Below, one piece after another: positions 32,731-42,737 of a stretch of 64,000 nucleotides of DNA (the first letter of the stretch is position 1; the number at the start of each line of letters is the position of its first letter). The notes under the pieces are model-generated. The model worked only from the letters and a program-made list of their open reading frames with translations, was not told the origin of the DNA and did not search any database. Source of the stretch: Planctomycetota bacterium (lineage in GTDB: Bacteria > Planctomycetota > B15-G4); contig JAJDER010000178.1 in NCBI GenBank assembly GCA_029259725.1, forward strand, positions 25,557 to 89,556. Direction: 5' to 3'. The translations under genes and the position numbers were made by a program.

Positions 32731-34131
32731 TCAGCTCCCGGCCTGCCTCAACTCGGTCACCACGGCGTCCATGCTGTCACGCGCGTCGCCGAAGAACATG
32801 CGCGTGGACGCATGGTAGAAGAGCGGGTTGTCCACGCCCGCATAGCCCGCCGCGCGACCCCGCTTGAGCATGAAGACGTCCCTGGCCTTCCAGACCTCCA
32901 GCACGGGCATGCCGAAGATCGGCGAGCTCGCGTCGGTCTGCGCCGCCGGGTTGACGATGTCGTTGGCGCCGATGACCAGCACCACGTCCGTGGACGGGAA
33001 GTCGGCGTTGACCTCGTCCATCTCCAGCACGATGTCGTAGGGCACGTTGGCCTCGGCCAGCAGCACGTTCATGTGGCCCGGGAGTCGGCCGGCGACCGGA
33101 TGGATCGCGAAGCGCACGTCGGCGCCCCGACCACGCAGCAGCTCCACCGATTCCCGCACCGCGTGCTGGGCCCTCGCGACGGCCATCCCGTAACCCGGCA
33201 CGATGATCACCGACTTCGCACTCTTCAACGCGCCCACCACGTCGGCCACCAGGGCCTCGCGCACCTCGCCCGCCGCCGCGTCACCCGCGGCCGATCGCGC
33301 CGGCGTGCCGCCCGCGTCCGAACCGAAGCCGCCGAAGACCACGCTCAGGATCGAGCGGTTCATCGCGCGGCACATGATGATGCTGAGGATCGCACCGCTG
33401 CTGCCCACCAGCGCGCCGGTGACGATGAGCAGGTCGTTGCCGAGCATGAAGCCCGCGGCCGACGCGGTCCACCCCGAGTAGCTGTTGAGCAGCGACACGA
33501 CCACCGGCATGTCGGCGCCGCCGATGGCCGCCACCAGGTGCACGCCGAGGATGCAGGCCAGCACCGACGTCCAGACCAGGAGCGGAAGCCCGTCCGTGGA
33601 GGCCTCGCCCACGAAGCCGACACCGAGTCCGAGGCAACCACTCACCAGGGCGATGTTGAACCCGTGGCGCCCCCGCAGCAGGTACGGCTTGCCGCTGACC
33701 GACCCGCGCAGCTTGAGGAAGGCCAGCACCGACCCCGTGAAGGTCACCGCGCCGATGAACACGGCCACGAAGACCTCGGCCTGGTGGATCACGCCTTGGT
33801 CGCCGCCGCCGAGGTAGCTGGCGAAGCCCACCAGCACCGCCGCGATGCCCACGAAGCTGTGCAGCAGGGCCACCAGTTCGGGCATGGCCGTCATGGCCAC
33901 GCGTCGGGCCACGACCAGCCCGATGCCGCTGCCCGCCACGAGCGCGAGGAGCACCCACTGGAGCGTCAGGACCTGCGGGCTGGTGAGTGTCGCCGCGACC
34001 GCGATGACCATGCCCAGCGTGCCGTACAGGTTGCCGCGCTGCGCGGTCTCCTGGCTCGACAGCCCACGCAGGCTGAGGATGAACAGCACGCTCGCGGCGA
34101 GGTAGGCGACGGTGAGCAGCACCCCGGCCAT
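32731..34131 (-). CDS. pntB: NAD(P) transhydrogenase subunit beta
   Basis: 466-aa membrane subunit of the proton-translocating transhydrogenase that converts NADH and NADP+ to NAD+ and NADPH. The N-terminal half holds about eight membrane helices. The C-terminal dIII domain binds NADP(H): [55 protein letters not shown] and [20 protein letters not shown] are all present, so it is complete. ATG at 34131 is four bases after the pntA stop, which decides the start; the track ORF reads back into pntA. Confidence 0.97.
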   Translation of the reverse strand: MAGVLLTVAYLAASVLFILSLRGLSSQETAQRGNLYGTLGMVIAVAATLTSPQVLTLQWVLLALVAGSGIGLVVARRVAMTAMPELVALLHSFVGIAAVLVGFASYLGGGDQGVIHQAEVFVAVFIGAVTFTGSVLAFLKLRGSVSGKPYLLRGRHGFNIALVSGCLGLGVGFVGEASTDGLPLLVWTSVLACILGVHLVAAIGGADMPVVVSLLNSYSGWTASAAGFMLGNDLLIVTGALVGSSGAILSIIMCRAMNRSILSVVFGGFGSDAGGTPARSAAGDAAAGEVREALVADVVGALKSAKSVIIVPGYGMAVARAQHAVRESVELLRGRGADVRFAIHPVAGRLPGHMNVLLAEANVPYDIVLEMDEVNADFPSTDVVLVIGANDIVNPAAQTDASSPIFGMPVLEVWKARDVFMLKRGRAAGYAGVDNPLFYHASTRMFFGDARDSMDAVVTELRQAGS

Positions 34132-34135
34132 CGCT

Positions 34136-35776
34136 TCACCTCTTCCGGAACATGCGCAGCATGCGCTGGGTGACGAGGAACCCGCCGGCCACGTTGATCG
34201 TGGCGAAGAGCACGGCGACGACGCCCAGGACCGACGCCGCCCCACCGCTGCCGGCGGCACCGGAGAGCAGGCCGCCGAGGATGATGATCCCGCTGATCGC
34301 GTTGGTCACGCTCATCAGCGGCGTGTGCAGCGCCGGCGACACGTTCCAGATCACCTGCCAGCCGACGAAGCACGCCAGCACGAACACGGTCAGGTGCTGC
34401 ATGAACGCGGCCAGGGCCGGTGACGCCGTGGCCTCGCCCTGCCCGACGCGCAGCCCGATCCAGAGCGCGGCGACGATCAGGCCCACGAAGAGGACACCTC
34501 GGTTCGAGCGCCTCGTCTCGCGAGCGGCCCTGCCGGCCCCGGCGACGGATGGCCGCGCATCGGGCGCGCCGACGGCCGTCGCTTCGGAGGGCGCGGCGGG
34601 GCCGGTGGCAACCGCGGCCGCCGGACTCGGCGCCACGCTCTCGGACGGCGGCGGCGGCCAGCACACCACGCCCGCGTGGGTCACCACGGCGGGCCGGATG
34701 ACGTCGTCGTCCATGTCCACGGCCAGCACGCCGTCGTCGCTGATGTCGTCGACGAGGTGCATCAGGTTGGTCGCGTAGAGCTGGCTGGCCGTGGTGGCCA
34801 TGCGGCTGGTGAAGTCCTCGTGCCCGACGATGGTCACGCCGTGCTCGACGACGACCTCGCCGGGCCGGGTCAGCTCGCAGTTGCCGCCCTGCACCGAGGC
34901 CAGGTCGACGACCACCGAGCCGGGCGTCATGGCCGAGACCATGTCCGCCTCCCAGAGCTTGGGCGCCGGCTTGCCCGGAATCAGCGCCGTCGTGATGACG
35001 ATGTCGACTTCGCGCGCCTGCTCCGTGAACAGCTTGCGCTCGGCCGCGAGGAATTCCGCGCTCATGACCTTGGCGTAGCCGCCGGCGCCGTCGCCCGACT
35101 CTTCCAGCTCCACCTCGAGGAACTCGGCGCCCAGGCTCTCGACCTGTTCGCGCGCGGCGGCGCGGGTGTCGAAGGCGCGCACGCGGGCACCCAGGCCCTT
35201 CGCAGCGGCGATGGAGGCCAGTCCGGCCACACCGGCCCCGATGACCAGCACCGTGGCCGGCGGCACCGAGCCCGCGGCCGTGATCTGGGGTGCGAACGTC
35301 CGGCCGAAGTGGTGCGCCGCCTCGATCACCGCGCGGTAGCCGGCGATGTTCGCCATCGAAGAGAGCGCATCCATCTTCTGCGCGCGCGTGACCCGCGGCA
35401 CCTGGTCCATCGCGATCACGGTCGCGCCCCGCGCGGCCAGGCGCTCGAGCAGTGCGCCGTTCTGCGCGGGCCAGACGAAGCTGACCAGCGTCGCTCCCTG
35501 GGGGATCAGCTCGGCCTCGTGGCGTCCGAGTCCGGGGTGCTCGGCCGGCGGGCAGACCTTGAGCACCAGGTCGGCGTCCTGCCAGGTCGCCTCCGGGCCC
35601 TCGAGGATCCCCGCCCCCGCCGCGGCGTAGGCCGCGTCCGGATACGCGGCGCGCACGCCGGCACCGGCCTCGACGACCACGTCGAAGCCCAGCTCCCTCA
35701 GGCGCGCCACGCTGGCCGGTGTCGCGGCCACTCGCTGCTCGCCGGGGAACACCTCCTTGGGGATGGCGATCCTCAT
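34136..35776 (-). CDS. pntA: NAD(P) transhydrogenase subunit alpha (single-chain PntAA-PntAB)
   Basis: 546-aa subunit. Residues 1-~375 are the soluble NAD(H)-binding dI domain related to alanine dehydrogenase ([20 protein letters not shown] at the start, [25 protein letters not shown] as the Rossmann motif). A Pro/Ala-rich linker follows (about 380-425). The last part has three to four membrane helices ([18 protein letters not shown] to [20 protein letters not shown] to [22 protein letters not shown]). In many bacteria these are two genes (pntAA, pntAB); here they are fused. Operon with pntB. Supplies NADPH for biosynthesis. Confidence 0.97.
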   Translation of the reverse strand: MRIAIPKEVFPGEQRVAATPASVARLRELGFDVVVEAGAGVRAAYPDAAYAAAGAGILEGPEATWQDADLVLKVCPPAEHPGLGRHEAELIPQGATLVSFVWPAQNGALLERLAARGATVIAMDQVPRVTRAQKMDALSSMANIAGYRAVIEAAHHFGRTFAPQITAAGSVPPATVLVIGAGVAGLASIAAAKGLGARVRAFDTRAAAREQVESLGAEFLEVELEESGDGAGGYAKVMSAEFLAAERKLFTEQAREVDIVITTALIPGKPAPKLWEADMVSAMTPGSVVVDLASVQGGNCELTRPGEVVVEHGVTIVGHEDFTSRMATTASQLYATNLMHLVDDISDDGVLAVDMDDDVIRPAVVTHAGVVCWPPPPSESVAPSPAAAVATGPAAPSEATAVGAPDARPSVAGAGRAARETRRSNRGVLFVGLIVAALWIGLRVGQGEATASPALAAFMQHLTVFVLACFVGWQVIWNVSPALHTPLMSVTNAISGIIILGGLLSGAAGSGGAASVLGVVAVLFATINVAGGFLVTQRMLRMFRKR

Positions 35777-35877
35777 GACGAGCGGCTGGTTCTACCCGGG
35801 CATCGGTCGACCTCACAAGGGTCGAGCGGGGATGTCGGGACTTCACTTGGTCGCGGATCGTGGTTGAATGGAGCGCG

Positions 35878-36477
35878 ATGTCCGCCCAAGTCCTTGATCG
35901 ACGCGCCCTCGTCCTGAACACGGGATGGACGGCGATTGCCACCGTGCCGGTGCGCTCGGCGCTCCAGTTGCTCGTGCGCGGCGCCGCACGGGTCGTCCGC
36001 CCGGAGACGGACGAGACGCACGATTTCCACTCCTGGGCCGACCTCGCGGTGGCTCCGTCGGCGCCCTGCATCCGCAGCATCCGGCTGTCGATCCGCGTGC
36101 CCGAGGTGATCGTGCTCACCGGCTTCAACGGCTTCCCGCGGGGCTCGGTGACCTTCAGTCGGCGACAGCTCTACCGCCGCGACCACTTCACCTGCCAGTA
36201 CTGCGGCGCGCGCCCCGGGTCGCCCGAGCTCTCCATCGACCACATCGTGCCGCGCTCCCGCGGTGGGAAGGCCACCTGGGTCAACTGCGTGCTGGCCTGT
36301 GTCCGCTGCAATCGCCGCAAGGCCGACCGGACGCCACAGGAAGCCGGCCTGACGCTGCGGAGCCGTCCGGTGGAACCGCGCTGGACGCCGACGCTCGAGA
36401 TCCCGATCAGCACCCGCTGCGTGAGCTGGCAGCGCTACCTGAGCGAGCGCTACTGGGACACGCCGCTCGAGCCGTAG
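35878..36477 (+). CDS. HNH endonuclease family protein
   Basis: 199-aa protein with an HNH nuclease core: RRDHFTCQYCGARPGSPELSIDHIVPRSRGGKATWVNCVLACVRCNRRKADR, with two Cys-x-x-Cys zinc knuckles around the catalytic DH and N. The N-terminal MSAQVLDRRALVLNTGW and SVTFSRRQLYRRDHFTCQYC pattern is common in a housekeeping HNH protein of planctomycetes and related bacteria, usually outside mobile elements. Biological role unknown. Start taken at ATG 35878 rather than the GTG-type start 18 bases earlier. Confidence 0.92.
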   Translation: MSAQVLDRRALVLNTGWTAIATVPVRSALQLLVRGAARVVRPETDETHDFHSWADLAVAPSAPCIRSIRLSIRVPEVIVLTGFNGFPRGSVTFSRRQLYRRDHFTCQYCGARPGSPELSIDHIVPRSRGGKATWVNCVLACVRCNRRKADRTPQEAGLTLRSRPVEPRWTPTLEIPISTRCVSWQRYLSERYWDTPLEP

Positions 36478-36534
36478 TCGCCGCCTACCAGGAGCGCCCG
36501 GGGTCGGGGGGCGCGTCGTCGCGGACGAGCAGGG

Positions 36535-38049
36535 TCACGCCACCACCCCCTGGATCACGTGGGCCTCCTGCGGCCCGGTGAGCCGACGATCCAGACCGCC
36601 GTACAGGTAGCTGAGTCTCAGGTGGTCGAGGCCCATCAGGTGCAGGACCGTGGCGTGGAAGTCGCGGATGTGGTGGCGGTTCACAGCCGCCTCCTCGCCG
36701 ATCTCGTCGGTCTCACCGTAGGAGCCGGGCTTCACGCCGGCGCCCGCCAGCCACATGGTGAAGCCCTTGGGGTTGTGATCGCGCCCGCCGGGGGACTCCT
36801 CCTGGAACTCGCCCTTGAGCTGGCTCACCGGCATGCGCCCGAACTCGCCGCCCCAGATCACCAGGGTCTCGTCGAGCAGCCCGCGGCGCTCCAGGTCGGT
36901 CAGCAGCGCGGCGATGGGACGGTCCACCTCGGGGCCGTGGATCGAGAGGTTCTCCTCCACGCCGTAGTGGGCGTCCCAGGTCTGCTGCTGGTGGCCGCCG
37001 CCGTGGTAGATCTGCACGAAACGCGTGCCGCGCTCGATCAGCCGGCGCGCGATGAGGCACTGCTGGCCGAAGGGCGCCGGGCCCACGGAGAGGCGGTGCT
37101 CGCCGGGCGGCGCGTCGACGCAGTACATCGCGCGCGTGGCCTCGTCCTCGGTGGAGAGGTCCAGCGCCTCGGGCGCCGAGACCTGCATCTGGAACGCGAG
37201 CTCGTAGGCGGCGATGCGCGCGGCCAACTCGTCGTGCCCGACGCGATCGGCGGCGTGGGCCTCATTGAAGCGCTGCAGCGCGTCGATCTGCCGGCGTTGC
37301 ATCTCCGCCGTGGTGCCGGCGCGTCCGGAGCGCGTGGGCTCGGGCGACAGGTACAGCAGCGGGTCACCGCTGGCGCGGAAGAGCGTGCCCTGGTACGCCG
37401 CCGGCATGTACCCGCTGCTCCAGTTGGACGCGCCCGAGATCGGTCCGCCGCGCGGGTCGTGCATGACCACGAAGGCCGGCAGGTTCTCGTTCTCGCTGCC
37501 GAGCCCGTAGGTCGCCCAGGTGCCCAGCGCGGGGTGCCCCGTGAAGGGCTGACCCCCGTTCATCTGCAGCACGGCGGACCCGTGTGCGAAGCTGTCCGTG
37601 TAGAGGCTCTTGATCACCGCCAGCTTGTCCATGTGCGGCCCGAGCGAGGGCAGCGCGTCGCTGCACCACTGTCCGGTCTCGCCCCACCGGCGGAAGCTGC
37701 GCCGGCTCGCGAGCAGCTGGGCCTCGCGCACCTCGTTGCGGCGGCGCTCGGCGTTGATCCTGACGCCGTCGCGCTTCTGCAGCTCCGGCTTGTAGTCGAA
37801 CAGGTCCATCTGCGACGGACCGCCGAACATGAACAGGAAGATGCAGTGCTTGGCCGCCGGCGTGAAGTGCGGCGCGCGCGGAGCCAGCGGGTCCACGAAG
37901 CCGTCGGCGGCGTGGGCGCGCGGGCCGAGCAACCCCTGGGCATCGAGCATCGAGGCCAGCGCCATGGTCGCGAACCCCGAGCCCGCACCGCCCAGGAAGC
38001 GGCGGCGCGAGACGCGCGGATCGGGCGGCGGCAGCGGAGGGCCGGACAT
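36535..38049 (-). CDS. DUF1501 (sulfatase-like) TAT-exported protein
   Basis: 504-aa exported protein; TAT signal RVSRRRFLGGAGSGFATMALASM at the N-terminus. The body is the DUF1501 domain of alkaline-phosphatase-like fold, which is greatly expanded in planctomycetes: FLFMFGGPSQMDLFDYKPEL, GGGHQQQTWDAHYGVEENL, TLVIWGGEFGRMPVS and GRDHNPKGFTMWLAGAGVKPG are all hallmarks. Its substrate is unknown. Its ATG overlaps the last base of the PSD1 stop (TGATG), so the two are coupled. DUF1501 genes are routinely paired with PSD1 genes, which suggests a joint extracytoplasmic function. The track start is 15 codons too early. Confidence 0.95.
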   Translation of the reverse strand: MSGPPLPPPDPRVSRRRFLGGAGSGFATMALASMLDAQGLLGPRAHAADGFVDPLAPRAPHFTPAAKHCIFLFMFGGPSQMDLFDYKPELQKRDGVRINAERRRNEVREAQLLASRRSFRRWGETGQWCSDALPSLGPHMDKLAVIKSLYTDSFAHGSAVLQMNGGQPFTGHPALGTWATYGLGSENENLPAFVVMHDPRGGPISGASNWSSGYMPAAYQGTLFRASGDPLLYLSPEPTRSGRAGTTAEMQRRQIDALQRFNEAHAADRVGHDELAARIAAYELAFQMQVSAPEALDLSTEDEATRAMYCVDAPPGEHRLSVGPAPFGQQCLIARRLIERGTRFVQIYHGGGHQQQTWDAHYGVEENLSIHGPEVDRPIAALLTDLERRGLLDETLVIWGGEFGRMPVSQLKGEFQEESPGGRDHNPKGFTMWLAGAGVKPGSYGETDEIGEEAAVNRHHIRDFHATVLHLMGLDHLRLSYLYGGLDRRLTGPQEAHVIQGVVA

Positions 38050-41000
38050 CAGTCGACGTACGCGAATTCGTTGAGGTTGAAGACCAGCAGGCACAGCGAC
38101 TCGAGCGCGCGCTGGTCGGCCGGTCCGGGATCATCGGGGCCCACGGCGTGGCGCGCCGCCACCGCGTCCCCGGGGGCCTCGATCACGAGATCGTGCAGCG
38201 CCACCGCCTCGCCGACCACGCGCACACCGAAGCGGCCGGGGCCGAACGCGCCGGTCGCCGCGGCGCCCGCCACGCCGACGGGCAGCTCCTGCGACAGCAC
38301 CGGCACTCCATCGACGGCGAGCCGCAACGTCGCGCCGGCCAGCTCGATCTCGACCGGGACGTCACGCCCTGCCTGCAACCGCGCGACGCCCGTGGCCAGG
38401 ATCTCCGAGGCCTCCGCGACGTGGCCCAGCAACTCCACGGTCTCGTCCTCGGGGCTGAAGCGCAGTTCCAGCCCGGCGACCTCCTCGAGATCCGCCCGGG
38501 CCCGCAGCAGCAGGCCGAGACGGCTGCTGCTCTCGGTGACTTCGATCCGCATCCTCACGATCCCGTCCGCGAAGACCGGTTCGTCGAGCAGCGCGGCCGG
38601 TGACTGCCAGGCATCCGCCTCGAGCGTCTCGTTGTAGCGGTTGCCCCAGCGTCCCTCGAGGTAGGTCCAGCCCTCGCGCGGCCCGATGAGCATGTGCGTC
38701 CCATCGAGCTGATCGAGGAACCGCTGGGCGACGCGCTCGGGCACGCCGGGCCCGAACACGAGCGGCGCGGGCGCCTCCGCGAAGGCGTCGGTCTGCTGCG
38801 CGAGGTAGTCCTGGGCCCAGCCCGCCTCGTCCGGCGTCGGGTCGCGCCCGAGCGCCAGCCGGAACAGACGCCCGACCCGCGCGCGGCCGTCCGGTCCCGC
38901 CTCGGAGTCGACGCGCCGCGCGAGAGCCGCCGCGCGCTCGTTCACGAACTCGCTGTTCAGCAGCAGCAGGGCCTGGGGCGCGATGGTGGTGACCGTGCGC
39001 TTGCCCACCGGCAGCGACGTGTTGGTGTAGTCGAAGGTCTCCCACATCGGCGCGAGCATGTTGCGCTTCACGAAGCCGTACAGGCTGCGGCGTCGACGCT
39101 CGTCCGCATCGGAGAGGTACCAGCCGTCGCCGGGCTTGGACGCTCCGGCCAGCACCGCCCGGTTGACGCGTGGGAAGAAGGACTCGCCCCCCAAGCGCGG
39201 ATCGAGTTCACCACTGACCGCGAGCAGGCTGTCGCGCAACGCCTCGGCGTCGAGCCGACGCAGCTCCTGACGCCACAGCAGCAGGTTGTCCGGATCGAGG
39301 GCCTCCGCCGCCGCGGGCCGACGCGAGGATCGCTGGTACGCATCGCTGCCCAGGATCAGGCGATGCATGGCCTTGATGCTCCAGCCGCCGCGCACGAACT
39401 CCGAGGCGAGCCAATCGAGCAGCTCGGGGTGACTGGGTTCCTCGCCCATGCGGCCGAAGTCGTTGGGCGTGGTCACCAGCCCGCGGCCGAAGTGGTGCTG
39501 CCAGATGCGGTTCACCATCACCCGCGCGGTGAGCGGGTTGTCCTCGGCCAGGATCCAGTCGGCCAGAGCCAGGCGGCGACCCGAGCTGCGCGGCACCTCC
39601 GGAACGCGCGGGACGGCCCGCGCATCGGTCTCGCACAGGACGCCCGGGTAGCGCGGCTCCACCTGAGCGCCCGGCGCCGACGCCCGCCCGCGGACGAGCA
39701 CGTGCGTCGGCGGCGTCTCGCGGTACTCGCGCACGGCCAGGGCCCACTCCAGCTCGCCCTTGAAGTCGCTGTCGAGCGACTCGAGCTCGCCGCGCAGCTC
39801 GTACATCCGGCGGCGGTCGTCGTCCGGCAGCGCGCCGACGATCGCCGGCCGGTTCGGCTTGCCGAGGGACTGCACCAGGGCCTGCTGGCGGGGGTTGCGA
39901 CGCTCCTCGGGCGTGAACCAGGCCTGTCGGGTCTCGCGCGGCGCCTGCTCGACGAGTCCGGCCATCACGAGCCGCTCGCCCAGCGCCAGCAGCTGGCCCT
40001 CCTCGTACTCGAGCAGAGCGCCTCGCCGCTCACGGCCGAGGTGCCAGCGCTTCAGGGACGCGTCGTCGAGCCCCAGCGGTCGCATGGTCGCGGACTCGAG
40101 ACTGAACTTCGTCAGGGCGTACGGGCGCACGCCGCTCACGAACGCCAGCATGGAGTAGTAGTCCTCCTGCGGGAACGGGTCGAACTTGTGGTCGTGGCAG
40201 CGCGCGCAACCGACGGTCACGCCGAGCACGCCCTCGCTGATGGTGCGCACCACGTCGTCGAGTTCGTCGAACAGGGCCTGCTGCTTGTCGTCGGGCTCGG
40301 AGTCCCAGGTCCCCAGCCGGTAGAAGCCGGTGGCCACCAGGGCCTCGTCGGTCGCCGGCTCGAGTTCGTCGCCGGCGAGCTGCTCGAGCAGGAACCGGTC
40401 GTAGGGCTTGTCGCTGTTGAAGGCATCCACGACGTAGTCGCGATAGCGCCACGCGTAGGGCTTGAACTCGTCGCGCTCGTAGCCGACGGTCTCCGCGTAG
40501 CGCACCACGTCGAGCCAATGGCGGCCCCAGCGCTGGCCGTACTCGGGACGCGCGAGCAGCTCGTCGACCAGCCGGGCGAAGGCGTCGGGCCGCGCGTCGG
40601 CCTCGAAGGCGGCCAGCTCCTCGGGCGACGGCGGCAGCCCGATCAGGTCGAAGAACGCGCGCCGCGCCAGCTCGCGTCGGTCGGCACGCGGGTTGGCCGG
40701 GATCCCGGCGGCGTCGAGGTGCGCGAGCACGAAGGCGTCGATGGGCGCGACGTCGCGTCCCACGTCCGGAGCCTCCGGACGTGTCACGGGACGGAAGGAC
40801 CACCAGGCACGGCCCGCCTCGACGTCGATGCCCTCGCCGCCGACCTCGACCGCGTCGGCGCCACCGGGCCAGTGGCCGCCCTCGGCCACCCAGCGCTCGA
40901 GCACGGCGATCTCGTGGGGCGGCAGCTTGGCCTTCGGCGGCATCTCCAGCCCGCCCTCGTAGCGCACCGCGCGGACCAGCCTGCTGGCATCCGGGTCTCC

Positions 41001-41276
41001 CGGCACGAGCGCGGGTCCACTCTCGCCGCCGACCAGCAGCGACGCCTGCCCGCTCATGAGCAGGCCGCCCTTCAGTTTCTCGGCCTCGGGGCCGTGGCAG
41101 GCGAAGCAGCGCTCGACGAGCAGCGGCCGCACCTCCCGCTCGAAGCGGTGCCGGGCGTCCGCATCCATCTCCGCCTCGCTTGCGGCGAGCGGAGACGCTT
41201 GCGCGGCGGCACCACCCAGGCCGGCAAGGCCCGTCGCGGCGACGACGACGGTGAGAAAGCGCCTGCAGGGGCTCAT
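38049..41276 (-). CDS. PSD1/planctomycete cytochrome c (DUF1549-DUF1553) protein with inserted beta domain
   Basis: 1075-aa exported protein from ATG 41276 (signal peptide RFLTVVVAATGLAGLGGAAAQA). Residues ~45-120 form the planctomycete cytochrome c (PSCyt1) domain with one heme site, CFACHG, in RPLLVERCFACHGPEAEKLKGGL. DUF1549 follows (IDAFVLAHLDAAGIPANPRADRRELARRAFFDLIGLPP), then DUF1553 (DWILAEDNPLTARVMVNRIWQHHFGRGLV). Near the C-terminus a ~170-residue beta-sandwich (GWTYLEGRWGNRYNETL to GEAVALHDLVIEAPGD) resembling the 3-keto-disaccharide-hydrolase fold separates the main DUF1553 part from its usual ending, RALESLCLLVFNLNEFAYVD. Partner of the DUF1501 protein. Confidence 0.93.
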   Translation of the reverse strand: MSPCRRFLTVVVAATGLAGLGGAAAQASPLAASEAEMDADARHRFEREVRPLLVERCFACHGPEAEKLKGGLLMSGQASLLVGGESGPALVPGDPDASRLVRAVRYEGGLEMPPKAKLPPHEIAVLERWVAEGGHWPGGADAVEVGGEGIDVEAGRAWWSFRPVTRPEAPDVGRDVAPIDAFVLAHLDAAGIPANPRADRRELARRAFFDLIGLPPSPEELAAFEADARPDAFARLVDELLARPEYGQRWGRHWLDVVRYAETVGYERDEFKPYAWRYRDYVVDAFNSDKPYDRFLLEQLAGDELEPATDEALVATGFYRLGTWDSEPDDKQQALFDELDDVVRTISEGVLGVTVGCARCHDHKFDPFPQEDYYSMLAFVSGVRPYALTKFSLESATMRPLGLDDASLKRWHLGRERRGALLEYEEGQLLALGERLVMAGLVEQAPRETRQAWFTPEERRNPRQQALVQSLGKPNRPAIVGALPDDDRRRMYELRGELESLDSDFKGELEWALAVREYRETPPTHVLVRGRASAPGAQVEPRYPGVLCETDARAVPRVPEVPRSSGRRLALADWILAEDNPLTARVMVNRIWQHHFGRGLVTTPNDFGRMGEEPSHPELLDWLASEFVRGGWSIKAMHRLILGSDAYQRSSRRPAAAEALDPDNLLLWRQELRRLDAEALRDSLLAVSGELDPRLGGESFFPRVNRAVLAGASKPGDGWYLSDADERRRRSLYGFVKRNMLAPMWETFDYTNTSLPVGKRTVTTIAPQALLLLNSEFVNERAAALARRVDSEAGPDGRARVGRLFRLALGRDPTPDEAGWAQDYLAQQTDAFAEAPAPLVFGPGVPERVAQRFLDQLDGTHMLIGPREGWTYLEGRWGNRYNETLEADAWQSPAALLDEPVFADGIVRMRIEVTESSSRLGLLLRARADLEEVAGLELRFSPEDETVELLGHVAEASEILATGVARLQAGRDVPVEIELAGATLRLAVDGVPVLSQELPVGVAGAAATGAFGPGRFGVRVVGEAVALHDLVIEAPGDAVAARHAVGPDDPGPADQRALESLCLLVFNLNEFAYVD

Positions 41277-41448
41277 GGCTGCGGATCCGTGACGACCGTC
41301 CACCGGCCGCGGCACGCGCTGGACGTGCACCGAGCAAGTCTATCACGGGGCACCCGGAACTCCGGGGCGCCGGCGGCCCCTCGGGATCTGCTCCGGCCGG
41401 CCGGCACGGCGCTCGGAACCGCGCCTCTGTCGCCTATCCTGTGCGCCC

Positions 41449-42690
41449 ATGTCCCTACCCCACCCCGCTCCCGACGGCGCCGACGAGGCGACGGCCCGCT
41501 CGCGCGTGCTGGCCCTGCACGACTCGCGCTTCGGGCGTGCCGCCGAACTCTGCGCTCGCGCTCCAGGACGGGTCAACCTGCTCGGGGCCCACGTCGACTA
41601 CAGCGAGGGCTGGGTCATGCCCGCCGCCCTCGACCGCTCCCTGTGGCTGGCGGCATCGCCGCGCGACGACGGCCGGATGGTCCTGGTCGCCACGGACCTG
41701 GACGAGCAGGCCGAGCTGGACCTCGCCGCGCTGCCGCCCGTCCGCGCCGACCGCGCCGACGACCGCACCAGCTGGATCGACGTGCCCGCCGGCGTCGCCT
41801 GGGCCCTGGCCGAGCGCGGGCTCCCGTTGCGCGGCATGAACGTCGCGTTCGGAGGGGACCTGCCCATGGGTGCGGGCGTGTCGTCCTCCGCGGCGGTCGA
41901 GGTGGCCTTCGTCCTGGCTTTCGAGGCCCTGTCCGGCGATGCCGAGGCCGACGGCTGGACACTCTCCGGGGTCGACAAGGCGCTCGTCGGTCGCCGCACC
42001 GAGAACGCCTACCTGGGCGTGGGCTCAGGCGTGATGGATCAGTACGCGTCGTTGCACGGTCAGGCCGGCCACGTTGTGTTCCTCGACTGCCGCACCCTGC
42101 GTCACGAGCTGCTGCCCCTGCCACCGGGCACCACGGTGCTGGTCACGGACACCGGCGTGAGGCGTCGGCTGGTGGACGGACACCTCGACGACCGGCGGAG
42201 CGAGTGCGAGCGAGCCGTCGAGATCCTGGCCAGGCACCGGCCCGGGATCACGGCCCTGCGCGACGCGACCCTGGAGGATCTCGCGGCCGTCGCCCTGGAG
42301 CCGGTGCTCGCTCGCCGCGCGCGCCACGTGATCGAGGAGTGCGGACGCGTCCTCGCCGGCGCCGCGGCTCTGCGGGCGGGCGACGCAGCGGACTTCGGGC
42401 GCCTCGTCTCCGCCAGCCACGACAGCTCGCGGGACCTCTACGAGGTGGCCATCCCCGAACTGGACGTGCTCGCCGTCGCCGCGCGCGGCGTGCCCGGGTG
42501 CCACGGGGCCCGCCTCACCGGAGCGGGCTTCGGCGGCTGCATCACCAGCCTGGTGGACGGCGACGCCGTGCCGCGCGTCCGCGAGGCCCTCGATCGGGCT
42601 TTCGAGTCGGCCTTCGCTCGCCGCCCCGAGCACCTGCCCTGCCGCGTGGGTGATGGAGCCGGGATCGAGAGGCTCGCCCTGACCCGGTGA
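41449..42690 (+). CDS. galK: Galactokinase
   Basis: 413-aa GHMP kinase that phosphorylates galactose at C1 in the Leloir pathway. The sugar-binding motif is APGRVNLLGAHVDYSEG, where most galactokinases have GEHxDY, so the conserved Glu is Ala here. The ATP loop is GGDLPMGAGVSSSAAVEVAF and the third GHMP motif is CHGARLTGAGFGGCITSL. DECRK-like residues appear in RRSECERAVEIL. No other Leloir gene is nearby. The Glu-to-Ala change could alter sugar specificity. ATG start; divergent from the PSD1 gene. Confidence 0.92.
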   Translation: MSLPHPAPDGADEATARSRVLALHDSRFGRAAELCARAPGRVNLLGAHVDYSEGWVMPAALDRSLWLAASPRDDGRMVLVATDLDEQAELDLAALPPVRADRADDRTSWIDVPAGVAWALAERGLPLRGMNVAFGGDLPMGAGVSSSAAVEVAFVLAFEALSGDAEADGWTLSGVDKALVGRRTENAYLGVGSGVMDQYASLHGQAGHVVFLDCRTLRHELLPLPPGTTVLVTDTGVRRRLVDGHLDDRRSECERAVEILARHRPGITALRDATLEDLAAVALEPVLARRARHVIEECGRVLAGAAALRAGDAADFGRLVSASHDSSRDLYEVAIPELDVLAVAARGVPGCHGARLTGAGFGGCITSLVDGDAVPRVREALDRAFESAFARRPEHLPCRVGDGAGIERLALTR

Positions 42691-42698
42691 CGAAGCCA

Positions 42699-42737
42699 AG
42701 CAGCCCGTACGCAAAGTCATCCGCGTCGAGGGCTGCT
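42699..42737. repeat. Inverted repeat sharing its left end with the 63862 repeat
   Basis: AGCAGCCC (42699-42706) and GGGCTGCT (42730-42737) are perfect inverted repeats flanking 23 bases, and sit between the convergent galK and propeller genes. The first 19 bases, AGCAGCCCGTACGCAAAGT, match 17 of 19 at 63862-63880. It could be a terminator, a deleted MITE-like element, or both. Confidence 0.65.

Noticed and set aside
38694-42653. 1319-aa plus-strand ORF spanning PSD1 and galK
   Set aside because: Antisense to PSD1 and out of frame with galK; composition is Arg/Gly/Ala-rich with no domain.
42699-42737. Simple Rho-independent terminator for galK only
   Set aside because: Possible, but the match with 63862-63880 makes a repeat-family origin more informative; kept as a repeat.
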